Part shown: piece by piece, positions 1 to 6,427 of the stretch
How the letters are laid out: each line of letters starts with the position of its first letter
Position numbering within the stretch: position 1 is the first letter of the stretch
Source: an uncultured Terrimonas sp.
GTDB lineage: Bacteria > Bacteroidota > Bacteroidia > Chitinophagales > Chitinophagaceae
DNA length: 8,376 bases
NCBI GenBank assembly: GCA_946886925.1
Contig: CAMPJQ010000090.1
Location: forward strand, 1-8,376
Direction of reading: 5' to 3'
Program-made: the position numbers and the translations under genes
Notes under the pieces: generated by a model
Database searches by the model: none
What the model saw: the letters and a program-made list of their open reading frames with translations, nothing else
What the model was told of the DNA's origin: nothing

Positions 1-44
1 GATTACGATTTCCGGGCTAACGATTAACATACGCTTTCGCCATC

Positions 45-73
45 AAAAAAACAGCCCCATTTTCATGAGGCTG
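45..73 (-). terminator. Intrinsic terminator of the short-chain dehydrogenase gene
   Basis: Read on the minus strand, a 9-base-pair stem (CAGCCTCAT with ATGGGGCTG, one T-G wobble) closes on a GAAA tetraloop and is followed at once by seven T residues (45-51). This is a textbook rho-independent terminator. It lies about 65 bases past the stop codon of the dehydrogenase, so that transcript probably ends here. Confidence 0.85.
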
Positions 74-101
74 ATAAACATTATTCCTTAAGTAAGCAGT
101 A

Positions 102-118
102 TCAGGCAAACTGCCTGA
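102..118. repeat. Inverted repeat in the 3' untranslated region of the dehydrogenase transcript
   Basis: TCAGGCA (102-108) and TGCCTGA (112-118) are perfect 7-base arms around a 3-base AAC spacer. It sits between the dehydrogenase stop and its terminator and has no T-tract on either side, so it is not a terminator itself. It could be a stabilising 3' hairpin or a protein-binding palindrome; the role is unknown. Confidence 0.5.
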
Positions 119-139
119 ACTGAATTTATTCATGCGTTT

Positions 140-883
140 TTAGAATGGGCTGCTTCCGCCGTCAACTACAAACTCTGAACCTGTGCTGTAGCTTGAATCA
201 TCGGACGCAAGGTACAATACCAGGTTGGTTACTTCTTCCGGGCTGGCTGCACGCTTCAGTGGGATTGCCTTTGCAAATTCTGCCAGAGAAGCAGCATTGT
301 TTTCATCCTGGGTCATGGGTGTATCAATCAATCCCGGGTGTACAGAGTTTACTCTGATACCGTAGTCCGCAAATTCCAAAGCGCCTACCTTGGACATTCC
401 ACGCACAGCAAACTTGGAAGCACTATACGTAATATATTGTGGCAGTGCCAAAAGACCGGCTACCGAAGAAATATTAACAATAGAACCATTCCTGGTCTTC
501 TTCATGGATGAAACCACTGCTTTCATCCCCAGAAACACACTTACCTGGTTAATGTCAATTGACTTTCGATACTCTTCTTCCGTGATATCTTCTATCAGCT
601 TAACAAATCCGATGCCGGCATTGTTAATTAAAATATGAACCGGTCCAAAAGTAGATTCGGCTGTTGATACCACTTTTTGCCATTCATCCCATTTTGTTAC
701 GTCGTGTTTAATAAAAATGGCATTATCACCCAATTCATCCGCTACGGCTTTCCCTTCCTTTTCTAAAATATCCGTAATCACCACTTTGGCTCCTTCCGAT
801 ACAAATCGCCTGGCGTGCGAAGCACCCATACCGCGGGCGCCACCAGTAATAATGGCCACCTTATTTTCTAATTTCTTACTCAT
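140..883 (-). CDS. SDR-family NAD(P)-dependent oxidoreductase (3-alpha/20-beta-hydroxysteroid dehydrogenase-like)
   Basis: This is a 247-residue cytoplasmic classical short-chain dehydrogenase, the usual length for the family, interconverting an alcohol and a ketone with a nicotinamide cofactor. Seen: the glycine-rich cofactor loop TGGARGMG (13-20), an Asp at the end of strand beta-2 (D38) that in this family favours NAD(H) over NADP(H), NNAG (87-90), the catalytic tetrad N112, S140, Y153 and K157, and the RVNSVHPG stretch followed by TPMT that shapes the nicotinamide site. From memory, the wording of these blocks resembles bacterial 3-alpha(20-beta)-hydroxysteroid dehydrogenases, but SDR substrates cannot be read from sequence, so the steroid assignment is not claimed. 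The ATG at 881-883 has only an A/T-rich leader and no clear Shine-Dalgarno, as is usual in Bacteroidota. The gene seems to be monocistronic: a strong terminator follows it and an insertion-sequence remnant lies upstream. Confidence 0.93.
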   Translation of the reverse strand: MSKKLENKVAIITGGARGMGASHARRFVSEGAKVVITDILEKEGKAVADELGDNAIFIKHDVTKWDEWQKVVSTAESTFGPVHILINNAGIGFVKLIEDITEEEYRKSIDINQVSVFLGMKAVVSSMKKTRNGSIVNISSVAGLLALPQYITYSASKFAVRGMSKVGALEFADYGIRVNSVHPGLIDTPMTQDENNAASLAEFAKAIPLKRAASPEEVTNLVLYLASDDSSYSTGSEFVVDGGSSPF

Positions 884-960
884 AATTTCTTAATTTTTTA
901 TGGTTAACAATTTAATTCCGTTCATTACATTCTTCTATCTATTGTTCCGTTACTTGGCCA

Positions 961-977
961 ATTATCCGGACAAAACT
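961..977 (+). repeat. Possible left terminal inverted repeat of the IS4 remnant
   Basis: ATTATCCGGACAAAACT resembles the reverse complement of 1683-1698, with two mismatches and one extra base. It starts 77 bases upstream of the dehydrogenase start codon, so if it is a true element end, the dehydrogenase promoter may lie in insertion-sequence DNA. Confidence 0.4.
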
Positions 978-1006
978 GCTTGTTAATCAATGAATTATTT
1001 ACTGTA

Positions 1007-1014
1007 CAAAGCTA
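1007..1014 (-). promoter_or_regulatory. Candidate Bacteroidota-type -7 promoter element for the dehydrogenase
   Basis: On the minus strand this reads TAGCTTTG, an exact match to the TAnnTTTG element known for the primary sigma factor of Bacteroidota. It would start transcription near position 1000, giving a leader of about 115-120 bases. No clear TTTG-type -33 element is seen 19-21 bases upstream; that place is taken by the inner copy of the direct repeat TATCAATGG. An activator-dependent promoter would fit, but this is inferred. Confidence 0.45.
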
Positions 1015-1033
1015 CCCCTAATGTTTTCCCCCG

Positions 1034-1065
1034 CCATTGATATAAGATAATTAAAACCATTGATA
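1034..1065. repeat. Paired 9-base direct repeats upstream of the dehydrogenase promoter
   Basis: CCATTGATA occurs at 1034-1042 and exactly again at 1057-1065, a 14-base gap and 23-base period, close to two helical turns. On the minus strand this is TATCAATGG-N14-TATCAATGG, ending 19 bases upstream of the candidate -7 element. Tandem sites about two turns apart next to a promoter with a poor -33 box are typical of AraC-family activators. A related, oppositely oriented sequence ATCAATGAA lies near 986-994. Confidence 0.4.
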
Positions 1066-1205
1066 ATAGTCAATAACGCGTCTGGCATTCCATCACCGCA
1101 TCTTCGTTGATGCAGGTTCCGCATTCGCCCGGCAAAGAATCATTAGTTGAGTTTTTGCTTCACATTCAACTTTTAAAGTAGATTGGGCTTTGGTAAAATT
1201 CCACC

Positions 1206-1613
1206 TCAATATTGAAAGATAAAAATGCCCCGGATACGATTGAGGCATCCCGGTTTTATTGGAAAATCAAAATAAAAACATGAACGCATTGACCTGTTAA
1301 TATATATCATTTCAAATACCAGAAAGCTTCTTTTACTATTTTGATCTGAAAGTGTGCTACGCGCTGGCGCTTTATCAAAACCTAAATGTGCCAGCTTCCC
1401 TTCGCAGGCCAATAATCCCTCACATAGCTCCCGAGGCCCATTGCAATAGCTGAACACGCCATATAAAAGGCTTACCAGATGTACTCGCAATGGAAGCTTT
1501 TTGTAATACCGGTTAGCATTATATTTTCTGCTTGCCTTGATCAAAGAACTACTTATCAAATTCATTACCTGTGATAACACCGGCTGTCCGGTAAACTCTT
1601 TAACTTCAGACAT
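1206..1613 (-). pseudogene. IS4-family transposase, N-terminal fragment (DUF4372-like)
   Basis: This 135-residue open frame matches only the N-terminal region of IS4-type transposases of roughly 380 residues. Recognisable parts are the FTGQPVLSQVMNLI opening (7-20), the YYKKLPLRVHLVSLLYG block (36-52), the REL..GLLACEGKLAHLGFD block (61-80) and the PARSTLSDQNSKR signature (83-95). Family similarity fades after about residue 104 (VFEMIY), and the last 30 residues look unrelated. The catalytic DDE core is absent, and the remainder was not found downstream on the minus strand, so the gene is dead. The start ATG at 1611-1613 matches the position of the natural transposase start. It reads away from the phosphoesterase operon and toward the dehydrogenase. 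Confidence 0.8.
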
Positions 1614-1682
1614 GGTTATTGTTTAATTGTGGCAAATGAAACTTAACCATTCGGCGTTTCTTTAGAACCGCTTTTTTATATT

Positions 1683-1698
1683 AGTTTAGTCGGACAAT
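1683..1698 (-). repeat. Possible right terminal inverted repeat of the IS4 remnant
   Basis: On the minus strand this reads ATTGTCCGACTAAACT, 70 bases outside the transposase start, the distance expected for an insertion-sequence end. It pairs imperfectly with 961-977. It lies only about 60 bases before the phosphodiesterase start, so the promoter of that gene must overlap or follow this end. Confidence 0.45.
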
Positions 1699-1758
1699 AG
1701 TGATTTAATTACAAAAATTTTATCAAAGCGCAGAACATTACAGATCAATAAAAGCTAC

Positions 1759-3477
1759 ATGAAGATTGCAAAAAGAAACTGCGGAGCTGTAAAAAGCCTG
1801 TTTTTGATTAAAATAAGTATTTTACTGCATGCTCTTTGTCCGGCACTGGCCCAACAGGGCATCACACATGTTGTTGTCATTGGCATTGATGGGTTAAGCA
1901 GCAATGGATTTAAATCCGCATCTACACCCTGCATGGACAGTTTGATAAAGTCCGGAGCATACAGCTACACTGTTCGAAGTGTATTGCCAACCAGCAGCAA
2001 GCCAAACTGGAACGCAATGCTCTGCGGAGCAGGCCCCGAGGCAACAGGAACAATTGATGAGTCCTGGAGATCGGGTGTAACAAACTTTCCTTATACCGCC
2101 CTCGACAGCCACAAACGATTCCCCAATATCTTTAACGCAATTCGTACGCAAAATGCGCAGGCGGAAATAGGAGCGGTTTATGACTGGAGTGGTTTTGGAG
2201 ACCTGCTGAATAAGGAGCAACTGGATTATTGGGCAGCCTGTGAAACACAAAGAGAAGCTGCTGAAAAAGCTGTCGCCTACATACAGGAGAAATCGCCCAA
2301 TTTTCTTTTCATCCATTTTGACAACCCCGATCACCTGGGCCATCGTATAGGATTTATGTCCCCGGAGTATATTAAAGCTGTGGAAGAAACAGATTCCGAC
2401 GTAAAAATCGTGATAGATGGCATCAACAGCAGTTCCATGGCAGCCAATACCATGGTATTGATAGTGGCCGACCATGGCGGTATTGCCAATACACACGGAG
2501 GTACATCATACGAGGAGTTCAATACCCCGATCATATTTTCAGGGAGAGGAATAAAGAAAAACTACCAGATCAAACAGCAGATCTATAAATATGATGTTGC
2601 TGCAAATATATGCTTTGCATTGCGTCTGAAAGCTCCGCAGGTATGGACAGGAAGGGCCAACAAAGCTGCTTTTGAGGGATTTGAAGAGCCGGACAATATC
2701 TGGCAGGGCGGCGCAATATTACCTCCCCCTTATTTTTCGACAAAAAAGATCATTGTGCCCTATGGTGGATTGTTTGTAGATACACCCGCCGTTGTTGATA
2801 TTCAATTGCCGGCGGATGTAACAGGTGAAATACGATATACGCTTGACGGCTCAAACCCTAACAGGAAATCATTACTATATACAACTCCGTTCGTTTTGAA
2901 CAGCTCTGCCATTGTTACTGCTGCTGTATTTAATGAATCCGACAGAAGCACATTTGTTAAAGCAGAATACAGAGTTGCCAGGAGTGACGGCAATCACGGG
3001 CTCAATTATTTTATTTATCATCTCGACAGCAATGTTAACAGCTTACCGGATTTTGACAGGCTGAAACCGGTATATACCGCTACTTGTTTTGAGCTGGGTG
3101 TGTCGGATCCTGAAAACGGGATTGCTCAAGCAACCGTAAGTCATAGTTTGAATAAATTTGAGAGTGGTACAGGTGTGCGGTTTTCCGGCTGGATCCAGAT
3201 TGATGAAGACGGCATATACAACTTTTACCTATGGTCAACAGGTGCCAGCAAATTATTCATTGGGTCAGAACTTGTCGTAAACAACAATAACAATGCTGCC
3301 CAACACAGGGGCAACGGAGGAATGGTTTATTTGAAAAAAGGTTTTTTCCGTGTTAAACTCGACTTGTTTTATAATGGCAAAAGTGAGCGGGTATTATTGC
3401 ATGCAGGATATGGAAGCAATACTATGGCTCAAAAAATCATTCCTCCTGAAAAATTGTTTAAGAAAAAACCGAAATGA
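1759..3477 (+). CDS. Exported alkaline-phosphatase-superfamily phosphodiesterase with chitobiase-like and PA14 modules
   Basis: This 572-residue protein has a Sec signal peptide (hydrophobic about 13-30, likely cleaved after ALA at 29-31). Residues ~35-305 form a type I phosphodiesterase/nucleotide pyrophosphatase domain. Expected metal ligands and nucleophile are all visible: D44 in VIGIDG, S80 in LPTSSKPNW (Ser where many relatives have Thr), D191 and H195 in NPDHLGH, D238-H239 in VADHGG and H246 in NTHGG. Residues ~330-405 resemble the small beta domain at the end of chitobiases (YTLDGSNP, then VTAAVF), and ~410-560 a PA14 domain (GVRFSGWIQIDEDGIYNFYL), often involved in glycan binding. 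The enzyme is predicted to be metal-dependent and to cleave a phosphodiester or pyrophosphate outside the cytoplasm; its substrate is unknown. It lacks the C-x-P-S-R sulfatase motif, so it is not a sulfatase. The next gene follows after 19 bases and is probably co-transcribed. Confidence 0.88.
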   Translation: MKIAKRNCGAVKSLFLIKISILLHALCPALAQQGITHVVVIGIDGLSSNGFKSASTPCMDSLIKSGAYSYTVRSVLPTSSKPNWNAMLCGAGPEATGTIDESWRSGVTNFPYTALDSHKRFPNIFNAIRTQNAQAEIGAVYDWSGFGDLLNKEQLDYWAACETQREAAEKAVAYIQEKSPNFLFIHFDNPDHLGHRIGFMSPEYIKAVEETDSDVKIVIDGINSSSMAANTMVLIVADHGGIANTHGGTSYEEFNTPIIFSGRGIKKNYQIKQQIYKYDVAANICFALRLKAPQVWTGRANKAAFEGFEEPDNIWQGGAILPPPYFSTKKIIVPYGGLFVDTPAVVDIQLPADVTGEIRYTLDGSNPNRKSLLYTTPFVLNSSAIVTAAVFNESDRSTFVKAEYRVARSDGNHGLNYFIYHLDSNVNSLPDFDRLKPVYTATCFELGVSDPENGIAQATVSHSLNKFESGTGVRFSGWIQIDEDGIYNFYLWSTGASKLFIGSELVVNNNNNAAQHRGNGGMVYLKKGFFRVKLDLFYNGKSERVLLHAGYGSNTMAQKIIPPEKLFKKKPK

Positions 3478-3496
3478 TCAATTTGTAAAAAAACAT

Positions 3497-4603
3497 ATGG
3501 CAAACAACAACGTTAACAGGCGCAGCTTTATCAGGCAAACTGCACTTACCGCTGGTGCATTGGGTTTGGCAGGTACCGGAATACCTGCAGAAAATTCCCC
3601 GGATAAGAAAATGGGGAAATCTCACTATGCTTCAAAAACGAAACTGCACTTCAATAAAAACGGCAAATTCAGGATCGTTCAGTTTACTGACATCCATGCT
3701 GTTCACAAACCGGGAGAGACGGACCACGCCTACGACATTATGAATAAAATACTGGACATTGAAAAGCCGGATTTTGTAATGTATACCGGCGATATAGCAA
3801 CCGACAACGATCCGGCTCCGCTTTGGAAAAAGGTAACGGGCTTATCCCGTAGCCGAAACATTCCCTTTGCAGTTGTTTTCGGAAATCATGATTCAGAAAG
3901 AGAACTTACGAGAGATAAAGTGTATGACATCGTGGTAAACCTAGACGGTTGTTTGAACACACCCAAAAAAGAATCGGTGGAAGAACTTTTTGGATATACG
4001 AACCAGGTCATTCCACTTTATAAATCTGCGGGATCCAGTGAAATAACATACCTGTTCTATCTTCTCGATTCAAACGCTACTAATGATATCGCCGATGCAC
4101 CCCGGCGGGAAGACTGGATAAGAAGCAATCAGATCAAATGGTATGTAAAACAAAGTAAACAATTTACAAAAGAGAATAATGGGGTTCCCTACCCTGCCCT
4201 CGCCTTTTTTCACATTCCCTTAATTGAGTTTGGTATTGCCTATCAAAATGCTGCCCATAAACGAGTAGGCTACCGCCTGGAAAATGAATGTGTGCCTCCT
4301 GTTAACTCTGGCCTTTTCTCGGCCTTTATGGAATGCAAAGATGTAAAAGCAGCATTTGTGGGACACGACCACGACAACGATTATGTTGTACTTCACCAGG
4401 GAATAGCGCTTGCCTATGGACGCTTTTCAGGCGGGCTTAATACGTATCACTGCCTGTGTCGCGGCGCACGTGTTATTGAGCTTACGGAAGGCAGCCCGGG
4501 CTTTGAAACATGGACAAGGTTTGAAACGGGGCGGGTTATCAACCGTATCTCCGTACCTGACTCGTTTGTTTCCGACGATCCAAAATATCATCCTTACCCG
4601 TAA
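3497..4603 (+). CDS. Tat-exported Dcr2-like metallophosphoesterase
   Basis: The frame is open from 3350, but that region is inside the preceding gene. The ATG at 3497 is preferred because it puts a twin-arginine signal (NRRSFIR, 7-13, then a mild hydrophobic stretch to about 27) at the N-terminus and leaves a 19-base A-rich gap after the upstream stop. The 368-residue product is a calcineurin-like phosphoesterase with all metal-binding blocks intact: FTDIH (D65, H67), TGDI (D99), GNHD (129-132), FFHIP (H239) and GHDHD (H290, H292). The spacing and wording (FRIVQFTDIH, FAVVFGNHDSE, YLLDS, ALAFFHIP) recall the Dcr2/purple-acid-phosphatase-like group. Tat export suggests the dinuclear metal centre is loaded in the cytoplasm before transport. 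It probably removes phosphate from a monoester, perhaps the product of its operon partner; the substrate is not known. Confidence 0.9.
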   Translation: MANNNVNRRSFIRQTALTAGALGLAGTGIPAENSPDKKMGKSHYASKTKLHFNKNGKFRIVQFTDIHAVHKPGETDHAYDIMNKILDIEKPDFVMYTGDIATDNDPAPLWKKVTGLSRSRNIPFAVVFGNHDSERELTRDKVYDIVVNLDGCLNTPKKESVEELFGYTNQVIPLYKSAGSSEITYLFYLLDSNATNDIADAPRREDWIRSNQIKWYVKQSKQFTKENNGVPYPALAFFHIPLIEFGIAYQNAAHKRVGYRLENECVPPVNSGLFSAFMECKDVKAAFVGHDHDNDYVVLHQGIALAYGRFSGGLNTYHCLCRGARVIELTEGSPGFETWTRFETGRVINRISVPDSFVSDDPKYHPYP

Positions 4604-4637
4604 AGAAAAAAACAAATACCCGTTGCGAGGTGTTGCG

Positions 4638-4651
4638 CATGGTAAACCATG
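4638..4651. repeat. Short palindrome between convergent genes
   Basis: CATGGT (4638-4643) and ACCATG (4646-4651) are perfect 6-base arms around AA. The 2-base loop makes an RNA hairpin poor, so this may be a DNA palindrome or chance. It lies 34 bases after the metallophosphoesterase stop. Confidence 0.35.
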
Positions 4652-4654
4652 ATC

Positions 4655-4680
4655 AAACTCAGTACTATACGGCTGAGTTT
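4655..4680. terminator. Possible bidirectional terminator hairpin between convergent genes
   Basis: AAACTCAG (4655-4662) and CTGAGTTT (4673-4680) form a perfect 8-base-pair stem with a 10-base loop, in the 174-base gap between the convergent metallophosphoesterase and hydrolase genes. The A-run before and T-run after give only three U residues in either direction, so termination would be weak. No better terminator was seen in this gap for either gene. Confidence 0.4.
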
Positions 4681-4777
4681 AGCTGGCATTTCAACCGGCA
4701 GCTATGCATTTCAGTGTTATTGATTTTCCCGGGGGAATCTGGAAATTTTTCAAAAGCAAAGTTCCTATTGCCTGGAT

Positions 4778-6427
4778 TTATTCCTCTTTTTCGATGGCCC
4801 TGGCAATCGCTTCAACGACGATGCGCGTTGCCCGGGGTGTTAACGTCACTCCATCGGAAGCGGTGTATCCATCGTCGGTCAATCGCCCCGATGCGGTGAT
4901 CAAAGCACTGGTATTGATATAAAAAGCTTCTTCTTCCCTTGCTATCTTCAACAGTTCCCGATTGAACCCGGCCAGGCGTTTATTTGCGCCACTGTATGCT
5001 GCCGGATCAGCGATGCGTTCGTTGACCGGAGGGCAGGCCAAAATGATGAGTTTCGGAGCGGAACGGCGATAGAGGTCGCTGTTCCTGATCCTGCTGATCA
5101 GTAACCGCATATTCTTCCCAAACTCCCTGCTTTGAGATGCGTATTGTTTTTTGGCATCGTTGGTTCCCAGACCAATAACAATATAATCCGGGTTATCCTT
5201 CACGGAAAGCAAAACTGCCTCTATGGTATGCAGCGAATTGAGGCTGTCATTGGAAACGCCCAGGAACTTATCGGGCATGGAGCGATTCTCCAGCACAGCG
5301 TATGGGAATATCATGCTCAGTTGATTAGCCCACCCGAGTTTTGCGGTAGCATTTGCATCGCCGAGCGTTAAGAACGTTAGCGGATTGCGCTTTACCTTAT
5401 CCAAAACCGGTATCAGGCCAATGACCTGGTCGTCGAGCCGGTCGTGTCCGCCTTCGAAGATTACCATCTCTATATCGCCTGCCCGTTTGTGATAATGCAG
5501 CTTGCGATCGCCGATGTTTGCCCTGGGAGCTCCCGGGTAACAACGTTTGGAAAGCAGTTCTATAATGTCCCTGTCGGGAACGATTGCATTGGTATCTTCC
5601 GGGTATTTTTCTTTCACAATCTTATTGTACATGTGGATCGTTTGCGTTATGGGCACGTCTGCAGTGTACCCATCATGTATTCCCGCATACATGCTCAGGC
5701 TGGCGCCTTCCCGAAGCTTTGGATCATAGGGATAGTACATCGGTGAGCGGTGTTTGGCTTCCCCGATGTTGAGTGTGGCGACAGATGAGGTGCTTTTCAT
5801 AATGCTATTGGCATAGTTTGTATACCCACGGGCAAGCACCTCCCAGTACCAGGATTCCAGATCGGTAATAGAACACCATGCGGAAAAACTTTTTGCGGGA
5901 TACTTCAATCGCATATAACAATTCATCACCGCGCCCCCTCCACCCGATGAGCCAACAAGATGCACTTCTGTGCCGTCTGCGCCGGTTTCTTTAAGCGCAT
6001 ACGCAATAGCATCTGCTATGTCGGAAATAACCAAATCGCTGCCGCAGGCTTCCGGCCGGTTATTGGGACCACGAAAATCCGGATAAACATAGTTATAGTC
6101 GCGGTATTGGATTTGAGCGAACATATCCGGCTGTGCAGTCCGGTAACTGGCGCTCCAGGAATGAAGATGCACAATAAGCGGCTGCCCTGCTTTTGAGCTT
6201 TTGTACAACATAGCTTTCTGCATGGAACCGTCAGCCGAAGATCTTATCTCCACTTCTGTGATCTCTTTCGAAACTTCACCCCATGTTGACTGTCCCGGCA
6301 ACAGGGTGCTGTATAACATCAATGCGGGAATCAGAAAGATCTTACCTGACACAACCAGGCTTGATTTAAAGGCGCTGACCAGGGAATGCTTCAAAAGCTG
6401 TTTACCGGGCCGGGTAATTGTCTTCAT
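4778..6427 (-). CDS. Exported alpha/beta hydrolase fused to a degenerate SGNH-like domain
   Basis: This 549-residue protein starts with a long basic N-terminus and a hydrophobic segment (about 24-44), a signal peptide or membrane anchor. Residues ~55-345 are an alpha/beta hydrolase (esterase or prolyl-oligopeptidase-like) with GSSGG (159-163, nucleophile S161), an acid candidate D252 in GIHDGYT and H328 in EGGHD: a complete triad. Residues ~350-549 follow the SGNH/GDSL hydrolase pattern, but block I reads LGDAN where the nucleophile Ser is expected (A358), block II has D386 where Gly is usual, and block V reads DGVTLT with T528 where DxxH supplies the catalytic His. Only N423 of GTND is kept. 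The second domain therefore looks catalytically inactive and may bind substrate. The gene converges on the phosphoesterase operon, and by eye is richer in G+C. M37 is another possible start, but it would cut through the hydrophobic segment. The substrate is unknown. Confidence 0.87.
   Translation of the reverse strand: MKTITRPGKQLLKHSLVSAFKSSLVVSGKIFLIPALMLYSTLLPGQSTWGEVSKEITEVEIRSSADGSMQKAMLYKSSKAGQPLIVHLHSWSASYRTAQPDMFAQIQYRDYNYVYPDFRGPNNRPEACGSDLVISDIADAIAYALKETGADGTEVHLVGSSGGGGAVMNCYMRLKYPAKSFSAWCSITDLESWYWEVLARGYTNYANSIMKSTSSVATLNIGEAKHRSPMYYPYDPKLREGASLSMYAGIHDGYTADVPITQTIHMYNKIVKEKYPEDTNAIVPDRDIIELLSKRCYPGAPRANIGDRKLHYHKRAGDIEMVIFEGGHDRLDDQVIGLIPVLDKVKRNPLTFLTLGDANATAKLGWANQLSMIFPYAVLENRSMPDKFLGVSNDSLNSLHTIEAVLLSVKDNPDYIVIGLGTNDAKKQYASQSREFGKNMRLLISRIRNSDLYRRSAPKLIILACPPVNERIADPAAYSGANKRLAGFNRELLKIAREEEAFYINTSALITASGRLTDDGYTASDGVTLTPRATRIVVEAIARAIEKEE

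Larger units (their letters stand above)
884..1205. other. Gene-free stretch upstream of the dehydrogenase
   Basis: These 322 bases contain no convincing coding sequence on either strand. They hold the dehydrogenase leader, a candidate -7 promoter element (1007-1014), a pair of direct repeats (1034-1065), a small hairpin GCATC/GATGC around TTCGTT (1098-1113), and at 961-977 a sequence that may be the left end of the insertion-sequence remnant. The minus-strand sequence after the transposase fragment was read in all three frames without finding the missing transposase C-terminus. Confidence 0.6.
961..1698 (-). mobile_element. Degenerate IS4-family insertion-sequence remnant
   Basis: The remnant is defined by an N-terminal transposase fragment (1206-1613) and, less securely, by two similar sequences in inverted orientation at its edges. 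The left end 961-977 reads inward as ATTATCCGGACAAAACT. The right end 1683-1698, on the minus strand, reads inward as ATTGTCCGACTAAACT. Allowing one gapped base, they agree at 14 positions. The enclosed ~740 bases are about half of a full IS4-type element, so much of the transposase gene has been lost. No matching target-site duplication is seen outside the ends (left flank ends CTTGGCCA, right flank starts AGTGATTT). The outer limits are therefore inferred, while the transposase relationship is firm. Confidence 0.5.

Noticed and set aside
1..44. Two ACGATT copies 15 bases apart at the window edge
   Set aside because: They are too short and cut off by the window start to support a repeat or CRISPR-like array.
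1828..1851. Possible lipoprotein signal around C27 of the phosphodiesterase
   Set aside because: The residues before the Cys (HAL) do not fit a lipobox, and an ALA cleavage site for signal peptidase I follows directly.
1894..2496. 200-residue minus-strand frame inside the phosphodiesterase gene
   Set aside because: It is antisense to the catalytic domain with all metal-binding motifs; it is rich in Cys and has no domain logic of its own.
3350..3496. Upstream extension of the metallophosphoesterase frame to an ATG at 3350
   Set aside because: It would overlap the PA14 domain of the preceding gene by more than 120 bases and bury the twin-arginine signal 50 residues inside the protein. The ATG at 3497 is far better.
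3529..3543. 15-base match (TATCAGGCAAACTGC) between the Tat-signal region and 100-114 next to the dehydrogenase terminator
   Set aside because: One copy is coding, the other part of a hairpin, and the flanks do not match. It is most likely chance, though it is a long match for a window of this size.
4630..4922. Two overlapping plus-strand frames (80-90 residues) at the 3' end of the hydrolase gene
   Set aside because: Both are largely antisense to the SGNH-like domain, and the translations look random.
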